This document shows, piece by piece, positions 1 to 5,788 of a DNA stretch of 8,266 nucleotides. The position numbers were made by a program, and so were the translations under genes. Each line of letters opens with the position of its first letter. The stretch's first letter is position 1. This stretch comes from Bacillota bacterium (GTDB lineage Bacteria; Bacillota; UBA4882; UBA10575): positions 1,760 through 10,025 of the forward strand of contig DOID01000089.1 in NCBI GenBank assembly GCA_003511465.1, in the 5' to 3' direction. The notes beneath the pieces are model-generated. The model had not been told where the DNA came from and did no database searches. It saw nothing but the letters and a program-made list of their open reading frames with translations.

Positions 1-136
1 AATTGCCATTAGCTTTCCCTTTCTTGAAACGATCATTAGCAGGTTTCACTCTGGTGAGTACTGCCATTTAAAGAAAGGGAATCAGAAAAAAGGAAGTCAA
101 ATCACTTTGTGATTCATAAGGTACGGGAGTAACTAT
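1..136. other. Left-edge non-coding stretch downstream of whiA
   Basis: I see no supportable gene here. A plus-strand frame is open from the edge to a TGA at 110-112 (36 codons), and a minus-strand ATG at 65-67 starts 22 codons that run off the edge. Neither has a recognisable motif, the minus one has no Shine-Dalgarno, and runs of this length are common by chance. The stretch does contain the 14-81 inverted repeat listed separately. It also has a small hairpin (AATCAC at 100-105, GTGATT at 109-114), followed on the minus strand after 8 bases by a six-T run (86-91). That could be a weak terminator for whiA, but the spacing to the T-run is too long to call it. Confidence 0.4.
14..81. repeat. 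11-bp inverted repeat with a 45-bp spacer
   Basis: TTCCCTTTCTT at 15-25 is the exact reverse complement of AAGAAAGGGAA at 71-81. After one mismatch the pairing continues (AAA at 27-29 with TTT at 67-69). The heptamer TGCCATT also occurs twice as a direct repeat (4-10 and 62-68). The structure lies outside any recognised gene. It could be the end of a small miniature element cut by the window edge, a long-range RNA stem, or chance similarity in A/G-rich DNA. No target duplication can be judged from what is visible. Confidence 0.4.
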
Positions 137-1105
137 CTAGTGGTTCAGCTTGGAAGAATCATTTCCTTCCGTCCCTAAATAATTTTCGGCAAGTTTTAAC
201 AATTTTCGCATCCGGTGATTGATTGCTGATTTGCTTAACGGAGGGGTGGACAATTCGCCGAGTTCGCGCAGACTGGCTTCGGGGTAGTCTAAACGAAGCG
301 CCGACAACGCGCGGAGGTTAGGCGGGAGCTTGCCAAGGAGTTTTTTGGCTTTTAGGGCTTTAATAATATCTACTTGTTTTAGCGCCGCCCGCACCGCTTT
401 TTCCAAATTCGCCGTCTCACAATTGACCAAGCGGTTTACTTCATTACGCATCTCTTTAACCACACGTACCTCAGCTAAAGCCAGAAATGCACTGTTGGCG
501 CCAATAAAACGTAAAAACTCGCCAATTGTCTCAGCGCCCTTCACGTAAATATAGTATTCCTTCCGGTAGTTGGTGCCTGCTTTAAACCCGCACAGGTTCA
601 TCAGGTAATTTAAACCCATGGCAAACTCTTCATTCTCCGTGGCAATTTCCAGGTGGTAATTGGGCTTTTGGGGGTTGGTAATCGAGCCGCGGGCGAGAAA
701 AGCCCCCCGCAGAAAAGCGGCCCGACAGCAATCAGTACGGACTAAGGCCGACGGGATCGCGCTCTGCAGGGTCGACCCAGCCGACAAGATATCCAGCTCG
801 GCAAGGACTCGTTTGACATGGCTAGCGCCGCGCAGTTGTAGGCGGTACTGGCGACGGTTAAATTGACCCCGATCTTCCACAATGATCCGCCCCGGAATCT
901 GAAAGTGTTTTTTAAGGAGGATCATGCTTTTCCGGATCAAAGGAGCGCTGTCACTACTGATGGAAACGGCGGAAGAACGGTTCGACTGTATATGCAGGCT
1001 GCCACTGGCGCGCATAATCGCCGCTAATTCCGCTTTAACACAACATTTTTGCTGGGGATATATTCTCGCTATTTCAGATTTAGTGCGGTGGGAAAAACTC
1101 TCCAC
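137..1105 (-). CDS. whiA: WhiA-family DNA-binding protein (division/chromosome regulator)
   Basis: WhiA pairs a LAGLIDADG homing-endonuclease-like N-terminal fold that has lost nuclease activity with a C-terminal helix-turn-helix. In actinobacteria it is a sporulation-division regulator; in Bacillus it is nucleoid-associated and affects division and chromosome segregation. Visible hallmarks, counted from the chosen start, are SFSxxxKSEIARI at 3-15, the family segment RGAFLARGSI near 133-142 followed by YHLEI, VNCETANLEK near 227-236, and the HTH region LPPNLRALSALRLDYP to HRMRKLLKLAE at 260-307. The length of 322 aa is normal. I chose GTG at 1103-1105 over the upstream TTG at 1120 because GGAGAG (1113-1118) sits 7 bases before it and the protein then opens like other WhiA proteins. 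The usual rapZ (yvcJ), yvcK and crh neighbours are absent; whiA is divergent from spmA. Confidence 0.93.
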   Translation of the reverse strand: MESFSHRTKSEIARIYPQQKCCVKAELAAIMRASGSLHIQSNRSSAVSISSDSAPLIRKSMILLKKHFQIPGRIIVEDRGQFNRRQYRLQLRGASHVKRVLAELDILSAGSTLQSAIPSALVRTDCCRAAFLRGAFLARGSITNPQKPNYHLEIATENEEFAMGLNYLMNLCGFKAGTNYRKEYYIYVKGAETIGEFLRFIGANSAFLALAEVRVVKEMRNEVNRLVNCETANLEKAVRAALKQVDIIKALKAKKLLGKLPPNLRALSALRLDYPEASLRELGELSTPPLSKSAINHRMRKLLKLAENYLGTEGNDSSKLNH

Positions 1106-1187
1106 TTCATTTCTCTCCAATCACACGCGCCTCGTGTACTATCTTAAGCATAATCACCTTTCCCCTCAGTATATATAATAGAGGGAG
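1106..1187. promoter_or_regulatory. Divergent whiA/spmA promoter region
   Basis: This 82-base gap must carry the start signals for both directions unless they lie inside the genes. Plus strand: a perfect TATAAT at 1174-1179 within an AT run, with a weak TAATCA 17 bases upstream (1151-1156). A GCATAAT at 1148-1154 resembles the -35 of sporulation sigma factors, but its spacing to the AT-rich -10 is about 17, longer than usual for sigma E. Minus strand: a weak pair CTGAGG and TAAGAT separated by 17 bases. The TATAAT lies so close to spmA that a transcript from it would begin at about 1186, on top of the Shine-Dalgarno. Confidence 0.35.
1113..1118 (-). promoter_or_regulatory. whiA ribosome binding site
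   Basis: GGAGAG on the minus strand lies 7 bases before the GTG at 1103-1105. The longer alternative start (TTG at 1118-1120) overlaps this site and so cannot use it. This decides the whiA start. Confidence 0.75.
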
Positions 1188-1188
1188 G
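1183..1188 (+). promoter_or_regulatory. Anomalous ribosome binding site of spmA
   Basis: GGGAGG ends on the first base of the GTG at 1188-1190, leaving no spacer for normal ribosome binding. The next in-frame potential start at a proper distance is ATT at 1197-1199 (8 bases); the next TTG is only at 1236. Either initiation is at a rare AUU, or the GTG is read from a nearly leaderless transcript. Confidence 0.5.
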
Positions 1189-1778
1189 TGTCAACTATTA
1201 ATAAAATTTGGTTTGTCCTTTTCTTCTTCGGCTATTTGGTCGCCGGAGCAACCGGCCGGGTGGAAGCAACCACCCTTGCCCTAATTGCTTCGATGGAAGA
1301 AAGTGTCAAGTTTACCCTGGGCATCATTGGTTTTCTCGCCTTCTGGTCCGGTTTATTACGGATTGCGGAAGCAGCCGGCCTCACCCGCAAACTTGCTCGC
1401 ATGCTCCACCCAGTGCTCCGCCATCTTTTCCCCCGCCTTCCTTGTGATAGCCCGGCGGTCGGCGCAATTACCTTGAGTCTTGCCGCAAACCTTTTAGGAT
1501 TGAGTCATGCCGCTACCCCGTTAGGGATCAAAGCCATGCAAGAATTGGAAAAGGTCAATTCCATCCCGGGCCAAGTCTCCGATGAGATCGCGGTTTACCT
1601 AGCTTTGATTCTCGGCGGCATCTCCTTGGTACCTTCCACGATCATTGCCATTCGGGCCCAAGCCGGTTCGGTTCAACCGTCGGCGGTAATCCTCCCCATT
1701 CTCATCACCGCCATCGCTGGGACCTCGGTGGCGCTCCTTACCCATTTTACCATAAAAAAAACCCGTAAAGGAGAGTAG
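1188..1778 (+). CDS. spmA: Spore maturation protein A (SpmA)
   Basis: SpmA is a polytopic membrane protein of the nucleoside-recognition ('Gate') family. With SpmB it is needed for spore core dehydration and heat resistance, and its transported substrate is not established. The 196-aa product has hydrophobic segments near residues 7-23, 42-60, 91-105, 134-156 and 167-188. The family block NLLGLSHAATPLGIKAM is at 101-117, and ISLVPSTIIAIRAQAGS at 145-161. Relative to the forms I remember, GN before AATP has become SH, and the NTSS stretch before the second block reads ILGG. The start is uncertain. The GTG at 1188-1190 is fused to the GGGAGG at 1183-1188, whereas an in-frame ATT at 1197 has an 8-base spacing and would give an N-terminus closer to other SpmA proteins. 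spmB follows after 3 bases. Identity is sure; the start is not. Confidence 0.92.
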   Translation: MSTINKIWFVLFFFGYLVAGATGRVEATTLALIASMEESVKFTLGIIGFLAFWSGLLRIAEAAGLTRKLARMLHPVLRHLFPRLPCDSPAVGAITLSLAANLLGLSHAATPLGIKAMQELEKVNSIPGQVSDEIAVYLALILGGISLVPSTIIAIRAQAGSVQPSAVILPILITAIAGTSVALLTHFTIKKTRKGE

Positions 1779-1781
1779 AGC

Positions 1782-2306
1782 ATGAACGCACTCTCTGTTT
1801 GGGCTATTCCCCTGTTCATCCTAGTAGTACTCGCCTATGGAGAATATAAAGGGGTTAAGGTGTATGAAACCTTTATCCAAGGGGCCGGCGAAGGCCTAAA
1901 AACAGGCTTGCAGCTTTTGCCCTATTTTTTGGCTATTTTTGGCGCCTTAGCTGTCTTTAAAACTTCAGGAGCCCTTGGGTTCTTTTGCCAGATCACCGCT
2001 CCCCTCGCCAACCTGCTGCGGATTCCCGAAGAAATCCTGCCTTTAGGCCTGATTAAACCACTTTCCGGTTCTGGAACCATTGGTTTGATGGCTGACTTAA
2101 CGCAGAAACATGGCCCCGATTCAGGCTTAGGCTTAATGGCCTCAATCATTGCCGGGGGATCGGAGACCACGTTCTATGTCCTATCGGTTTATTTAGGCGC
2201 TGTCGGGATTACCCGCCCGAAACATCTGATCGGTATGGGGCTCCTCGGTGATCTCGCCGCTTTTTTCGTTGCCGTTTTTATTGCCCGATGGTTTCAAACA
2301 GGCTAG
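1782..2306 (+). CDS. spmB: Spore maturation protein B (SpmB)
   Basis: SpmB is the partner of SpmA in spore core dehydration and also belongs to the membrane nucleoside-recognition family. The 174-aa product has hydrophobic segments near 5-20, 44-60, 117-128 and 153-170. Family blocks are PLSGSGTIGLM (93-103), GPDSGLG (111-117) and GGSETTFYVLSVYLG (125-139), close to the canonical SGSG, GPDS and TTFY motifs. The ATG at 1782 has AAGGAGA 7 bases upstream (1768-1774), and the gene begins 3 bases after the spmA stop, so the two are translated from one transcript. Its last 29 bases overlap the 3' end of divIVA on the opposite strand. SpmB homologues outside spore-formers exist, but the spmA-spmB pair is typical of endospore-formers. 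Confidence 0.94.
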   Translation: MNALSVWAIPLFILVVLAYGEYKGVKVYETFIQGAGEGLKTGLQLLPYFLAIFGALAVFKTSGALGFFCQITAPLANLLRIPEEILPLGLIKPLSGSGTIGLMADLTQKHGPDSGLGLMASIIAGGSETTFYVLSVYLGAVGITRPKHLIGMGLLGDLAAFFVAVFIARWFQTG

Positions 2307-2865
2307 CGGCCTTCGCCTTCGCTGCCGCTAATTCTTCCGCATCCTTCTCAATCGATACCGGCTCTTTCTGTTCGGGAAGGTTCCCGTGGGAAAGACTGAC
2401 CATTTTGTCCCAAATCCCCTCAATATCCAATTGTTGTTCGGCCATTTCAATCAAGGCCTGTAGAAAGCGGGTAAACTGAATCCGGAACAAATCCACTTGT
2501 TGCTTAAGATTGGCTAATTCCTGAAGCTCCGCTTGGATCTCCTCCCGAACTTTCAAACGCATCTGCTCCGCCCGGTTTTGGGCTTCGCGGAGAACGACTT
2601 CGGCTTGTTTTTCTCCGGACGCCTTGATCTCATCCGCCGTACCCTGTGCCAGGTAAAGGGTGTTTTTCAGCGTATCCTCCATTTGCTCATAACTTTTTAG
2701 GAGAGCCTTCTGCCTCTCCAATGCTTCTTTTAGCTCAATATTATCTTTATACAGTTTTTCATAATCGACGATTAACTTCCGCATGAACTCCTGAACCTCT
2801 TTAGTCTTATAGCCGCGTACTCCTCGCCGAAAAACCATTGTTTCTAAATCTACCGGTGTAAACAT
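2278..2865 (-). CDS. divIVA: DivIVA-domain cell-division/polarity protein
   Basis: DivIVA binds curved membrane at septa and poles and recruits division or sporulation partners. The 195-aa product opens with TPVDLETMVFRRGVRGY (3-19), matching the N-terminal membrane-binding domain, and GY at 18-19 is followed by KTKEVQEFM. It continues as a long charged coiled coil (about 30-145), including the family segment YLAQGTADEIK near 71-81 and a VDLFRIQFTRFL stretch at 124-135. The tail (160-195) is low-complexity and Ala/Glu-rich. The Phe that inserts into membrane in B. subtilis (F17) is Val here (V16), with the following Arg kept. ATG at 2863-2865 has AGGAGG at 2875-2880, 9 bases upstream. It is the last gene of the minus-strand cluster, 47 bases after ylmH, with a tail-to-tail overlap with spmB. 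Confidence 0.93.
   Translation of the reverse strand: MFTPVDLETMVFRRGVRGYKTKEVQEFMRKLIVDYEKLYKDNIELKEALERQKALLKSYEQMEDTLKNTLYLAQGTADEIKASGEKQAEVVLREAQNRAEQMRLKVREEIQAELQELANLKQQVDLFRIQFTRFLQALIEMAEQQLDIEGIWDKMVSLSHGNLPEQKEPVSIEKDAEELAAAKAKAASLFETIGQ
2304..2330. terminator. Hairpin at the spmB stop codon, possible terminator
   Basis: TAGCGGC (2304-2310, beginning with the spmB stop itself) and GCCGCTA (2324-2330) form a perfect 7-bp stem with a 13-base loop. On the plus strand it is followed by ATTCTTCC, a poor U-tract; on the minus strand no T-run follows. It lies inside the divIVA coding end, where it encodes an alanine/lysine-rich stretch, so codon usage could explain it. Because there is no non-coding space between the converging genes, it is the only obvious candidate for ending spmAB transcription. 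Confidence 0.3.
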
Positions 2866-2912
2866 CCGAACCCGCCTCCTCTTTACTCACTAAAATTATT
2901 ATTTCGAAAGGT

Positions 2913-3725
2913 TCATAGTAATCGGTTCAGTTTAACAACTAAGCGCCCTTTTTTTGTTTCACCTCCGAGTTCTGCCACGACCACTCGTCCCCGGCCGCGC
3001 ATGGAAAGTACATCGCCAACATCTACTTTGTAATCGGGATCGGTCACCGGTCGCCAGTTCACCTTCACTTTAGCCATTTTGATCTCTCGCGCCATCCGGC
3101 TCCGGGAAACACCGTAACCGATCCCGGCCACGGCATCCAAACGCAAGGAAGCTACCGTACTTTTAATCTCTTTAACCCTTTCCACCGGAATATTAAGTTG
3201 TTCAGGGTCAATCGCTTCCACCGTTACGGCGAGCGCCCCAACCTTCGTCAGATTGGTTTGTATAAAATCCGCGATCTCCTCCGCCACGATGGCTTGAGCT
3301 TCGTCCTTCGTCAGCAGCAAATCACCAATTTTTTCCCGTTTGAGCCCCAAACCCAAAAGCGCGCCTAGCACATCCCGGTGGGTAAAACAAGGTTCTTCCG
3401 CCCCGCTCGGAGCGACTTTTCCTTTTTTGGCAGGCGGTTTAATGGACAGATAGGCCAGGGGTGATTCCACGGCTTCTGTCAGGTAAAAAGCAGGAACCAA
3501 CACCATCCGTTGTCGTTCCGCCTTCCGGTACCCGCCAAAAAACAAGGTTTTAATCTCTGGTAGAAAGTGGATCACTTCACTACAGAGCGTCTTTTCGCTC
3601 GGATCGAGGAAATCCGTAGCCACTGGGTCCGTTTTCTTTAAAGCAAATTCCGCCTGGTCCAGGATACGAGCAACCAGGACCCGGTCTTTGTTTTCCAGTG
3701 GCGCTAAAAATCGTTCTTTATCCAT
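2913..3725 (-). CDS. ylmH: YlmH-type S4-domain RNA-binding protein
   Basis: YlmH belongs to the division cluster of Gram-positive bacteria. Its S4 domain binds RNA, and recent work in Bacillus links it to rescue of stalled ribosomal subunits alongside the RqcH/RqcP pathway; a photosystem II S4 relative exists in cyanobacteria. The 270-aa product has a long N-terminal region with the family block HRDVLGALLGLGLKREKIGD (116-135). A C-terminal S4 domain spans about 192-250, with SRSRMAREIKMAKVKVNW at 207-224 and the GDVLSMRGRGR turn at 237-247. A lysine/proline/glycine-rich segment at 97-112 looks a little longer than I expect there. ATG at 3723-3725 lies 8 bases after the proC stop, and its best Shine-Dalgarno (AAGGA, inside the proC end) is rather distant. 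The function is inferred from the family. Confidence 0.9.
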   Translation of the reverse strand: MDKERFLAPLENKDRVLVARILDQAEFALKKTDPVATDFLDPSEKTLCSEVIHFLPEIKTLFFGGYRKAERQRMVLVPAFYLTEAVESPLAYLSIKPPAKKGKVAPSGAEEPCFTHRDVLGALLGLGLKREKIGDLLLTKDEAQAIVAEEIADFIQTNLTKVGALAVTVEAIDPEQLNIPVERVKEIKSTVASLRLDAVAGIGYGVSRSRMAREIKMAKVKVNWRPVTDPDYKVDVGDVLSMRGRGRVVVAELGGETKKGRLVVKLNRLL

Positions 3726-3733
3726 TATCCCCG

Positions 3734-4543
3734 CTATTTCCTTTCTCCTAAGGCTTGTGCCCGTTCGGTGGCCGCTAAGACGGCCTGCATCACCTGTCCG
3801 GCAAAGCCTGCTTGTTCCAGCGCAAATACCCCCGCCATCGTGGTTCCCCCCGGTGAGGTGACCATATCCCGTAAGACGGCTGGATGCTCTTTGGTTTCAG
3901 CGACCATGCGGGCACTACCCAGAACCGTTGCCACCGCCAGTTCCCGCGCTAACGCCCGAGGCAAGCCAGCCATTACCCCGCCGTCGATCAAGGCTTCGAT
4001 AAATAGATAAACATACCCCGGCCCGCTGCCCGACAGTCCGGTCACCGCATTCATCAGCTTTTCCGGAACCGACACCACCTGTCCCAAACTACTGAGGATC
4101 TGTTCTGCCCAGGCTTGTTCCGGTGCCCCGCAGTTCGAACCGGGAGAAAGGGCGGTAATTCCTGCCCCAATCAAGGCCGGGGTGTTCGGCATCGCCCGTA
4201 GAACCTTGGTTCCGCTGGGGAGCAACGCTTCTAGGGCTGCAAGCTCGTAACCGGCTACGATCGAAAGCAGAGGCAGATCGGGATATTCTAAACCCGACAA
4301 AGCCTCCGGGACGACCTGTGGTTTAACCGCTAAGATTACACCGGCGGCCTCATTTTGGCTTAAAGCTGTCAGCATGGTCTGGTTGGACGCGAAGGTTTTG
4401 ACCCCCAGCTCCTCCAAGCGTTGCCGACTGGCCGGATCCGGATCGGATCCGTAAATTTGGGCCGCCGGATAACCTTGTTTGAACAAACCCTTAATTAAGG
4501 CGGTTGCCATCAGACCGCCGCCGATTAATCCTAATGTGCGCAA
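3734..4543 (-). CDS. proC: Pyrroline-5-carboxylate reductase
   Basis: ProC performs the last step of proline synthesis, reducing 1-pyrroline-5-carboxylate to L-proline with NAD(P)H in the cytoplasm. From the chosen start the product is 269 aa, the normal size. It shows the Rossmann dinucleotide loop GLIGGGLMA (5-13), AVKPQ (72-76), RAMPNTPALIGAG (116-128), and the catalytic/dimer block GLSGSGPGYVYLF (169-181) with DMVTSPGGTTMAG (226-238). Small departures are Leu for Asn in GGGNM and Gly for Ala in GSGPAY. The open frame extends upstream into sepF, but TTG at 4541-4543 is preferred: it has AGGAGG 6 bases before it and the Rossmann strand begins at once. The sepF stop lies inside this Shine-Dalgarno, suggesting translational coupling. 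proC within a sepF/ylmH cluster occurs in a number of Clostridia. Confidence 0.95.
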   Translation of the reverse strand: MRTLGLIGGGLMATALIKGLFKQGYPAAQIYGSDPDPASRQRLEELGVKTFASNQTMLTALSQNEAAGVILAVKPQVVPEALSGLEYPDLPLLSIVAGYELAALEALLPSGTKVLRAMPNTPALIGAGITALSPGSNCGAPEQAWAEQILSSLGQVVSVPEKLMNAVTGLSGSGPGYVYLFIEALIDGGVMAGLPRALARELAVATVLGSARMVAETKEHPAVLRDMVTSPGGTTMAGVFALEQAGFAGQVMQAVLAATERAQALGERK

Positions 4544-4549
4544 GGGTCT

Positions 4550-4555
4550 CCTCCT
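4550..4555 (-). promoter_or_regulatory. proC ribosome binding site overlapping the sepF stop
   Basis: AGGAGG on the minus strand lies 6 bases before TTG at 4541-4543. The sepF stop codon TAG (4554-4556) supplies its first two bases, so ribosomes ending sepF stop directly on the proC entry site. It decides the proC start against the longer reading frame. Confidence 0.8.
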
Positions 4556-5042
4556 AACGTTCAAATTGGTCCGGATCGAAATAGGGGTTTTTTTCGTTCT
4601 CCTTCCGTAACGGGAAAGTAACTTCCACATTGAGTGGGGTAAAGAGCATAATCGAAGCGCTCACTTTTTGCACCCCGCCATCTAAAGCATAAACCGCACC
4701 GCCGACAAAGTCGGTAATCCGGCGGGCAATTACCTTATCGGTCTGTTCCAAGTTTATAATAACCGGTCGTTTATTTTTCAGTTGATTAACAATTGATTGG
4801 ACATCATCAAAGCTTTGCGGTTCATAAACAACAAGCCGCGTTGTCTTATTGGTACTGGAAAGACTGACGACCTTACCCCGGTCTTTTCCTGAATATTCAG
4901 CTTTCGATCCCTTCGGGTTTTCGTCATAAACCTCTTCAACTTCGATCTGAGTCTCAAAGCCCAATAGGTTCATTAGCCTTTCTAAAAAACCCTTTTTCTC
5001 CTCTTCCGACTGTGCCCATTCTTCATTCTCCGTATTTTTCAT
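4554..5042 (-). CDS. sepF: Cell-division protein SepF (FtsZ membrane anchor)
   Basis: SepF polymerises into rings, binds the FtsZ C-terminal tail and tethers it to the membrane through an N-terminal amphipathic helix. The 162-aa product has the SepF core at about 69-141: RLVVYEPQSFDDVQSIVNQL, RPVIINLEQ (92-100), then FVGGAVYALDGGVQKVSASI (112-131) and FTPLNVEV (134-141). The probable amphipathic helix GFLERLMNLLG is at 18-28. In typical SepF it begins at residue 1-3, but here an acidic stretch of about 17 residues precedes it. ATG at 5040-5042 has GGAGGG 7 bases upstream and no alternative start lies near the helix, so the extension looks real. A linker (30-66) and a charged tail (142-162) flank the core. 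It starts 15 bases after yggS and is coupled to proC downstream. Confidence 0.94.
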   Translation of the reverse strand: MKNTENEEWAQSEEEKKGFLERLMNLLGFETQIEVEEVYDENPKGSKAEYSGKDRGKVVSLSSTNKTTRLVVYEPQSFDDVQSIVNQLKNKRPVIINLEQTDKVIARRITDFVGGAVYALDGGVQKVSASIMLFTPLNVEVTFPLRKENEKNPYFDPDQFER

Positions 5043-5057
5043 CGCTGTTCCCTCCGT

Positions 5058-5747
5058 TCAAGCGCCAAAAATGGCGCTGCCAATTCGCACGATGGTTGCT
5101 CCCTCTTCAATGGCGACGGCAAAGTCATTACTCATCCCCATGGATAGTTCATGCCACTGGGGACCAGGTTGATAATCCTGTCGGATTTGTTCAAGCAGCT
5201 TCCGTAGTTCCCGAAACACCGGTCTGGTCGTTTCCGGATCACTGGTATAAGGTGCCATCGTCATCAAGCCGACCGGACAAAGACCCGGCAGTTCCCGGAG
5301 GACTTCATAGAAGGCACCGACTTCACCGGGGGCGATCCCATGCTTGGTACGCTCGCCGGAAATATTCACCTGAATCAGCACGGATAGCTCCTTGTCCAGC
5401 TGAAGAGCGGCCTTATTCAGCGCAGCGGCCAGGCTCATCCGGTCGAGGGAATGAATCAGATCAAAGTCCGCTGCCACCTGTCGTGCCTTGTTCGTTTGCA
5501 AGCTACCAACGAAATGCCACTTAAACTTGTTTTTCAGCCCGTCAAGGGCCGCTTGTTTGCGAGCTGCTTCTTGTAAGCGGTTTTCACCAATATGTTCAAT
5601 CCCTAAGGGAATCAACTCTTTAATGGTGGCCACGTCCACATGCTTGGTCACTGCTAATAATGTTAATTCTTCCTGTGCGCGGCCGGCAGTCGTCAAAGCT
5701 TGATCAAGCTTTGCGCGGACTTTCTCAATGTTGTTTGCCAAATTCAA
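5058..5747 (-). CDS. yggS: YggS/YlmE-family PLP homeostasis protein
   Basis: Members of this family (PLPBP/YggS, YlmE in Bacillus) bind pyridoxal 5'-phosphate on a TIM barrel like the N-domain of alanine racemase. They show no clear enzyme activity and affect vitamin B6 and amino-acid balance. From the chosen start the product is 229 aa, the normal length. The PLP lysine is K35 in LLAVTK; further blocks are IGENRLQEA (53-61), WHFVGSLQTNKAR (77-89), VLIQVNISGE (123-132), GLMTMAPY (160-167), LSMGMSNDF (201-209) and RIGSAIFG (221-228). I preferred TTG at 5745-5747 over the upstream ATG at 5840. GGAGGG (5756-5761) is 8 bases before the TTG, and the longer form would add 31 non-family residues overlapping the preceding gene. 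A perfect 20-bp palindrome lies within codons 12-18. Downstream are sepF and proC. Confidence 0.93.
   Translation of the reverse strand: MNLANNIEKVRAKLDQALTTAGRAQEELTLLAVTKHVDVATIKELIPLGIEHIGENRLQEAARKQAALDGLKNKFKWHFVGSLQTNKARQVAADFDLIHSLDRMSLAAALNKAALQLDKELSVLIQVNISGERTKHGIAPGEVGAFYEVLRELPGLCPVGLMTMAPYTSDPETTRPVFRELRKLLEQIRQDYQPGPQWHELSMGMSNDFAVAIEEGATIVRIGSAIFGA
5694..5713. repeat. Perfect 20-bp palindrome inside yggS
   Basis: CAAAGCTTGA at 5694-5703 is followed directly by its exact reverse complement TCAAGCTTTG at 5704-5713. On DNA this is a dyad with two AAGCTT hexamers around TGATCA. As RNA it could fold into an 8-bp stem with a GAUC loop, starting about 34 bases into yggS. It encodes part of AKLDQAL near residues 12-18. 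Confidence 0.85.
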
Positions 5748-5755
5748 TTTATGTT

Positions 5756-5761
5756 CCCTCC
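5756..5761 (-). promoter_or_regulatory. yggS ribosome binding site
   Basis: GGAGGG on the minus strand lies 8 bases before TTG at 5745-5747. It supports the 229-residue YggS and argues against the ATG at 5838-5840, which lies inside the preceding gene. Confidence 0.7.
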
Positions 5762-5788
5762 CGGCGCTAAATGCTGCAAAAAACCAGT

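Noticed and set aside
83..114. Rho-independent terminator downstream of whiA
   Set aside because: The stem has only six mostly weak pairs, and 8 bases separate it from the T-run, so it does not meet the usual form.
3768..4010. Plus-strand open frame of 80 codons inside proC, and similar frames at 330-548, 660-866, 5012-5524 and 5771-6022
   Set aside because: They lie opposite well-supported genes, have low-complexity or Ser/Arg/Pro-rich translations, and lack a family motif.
4432..4452. Repeated GGATC units and the nearby 12-bp palindrome CCTTAATTAAGG (4489-4500) in proC
   Set aside because: The first encodes an Asp-Pro repeat, and a couple of 12-bp palindromes are expected by chance in a window this size.
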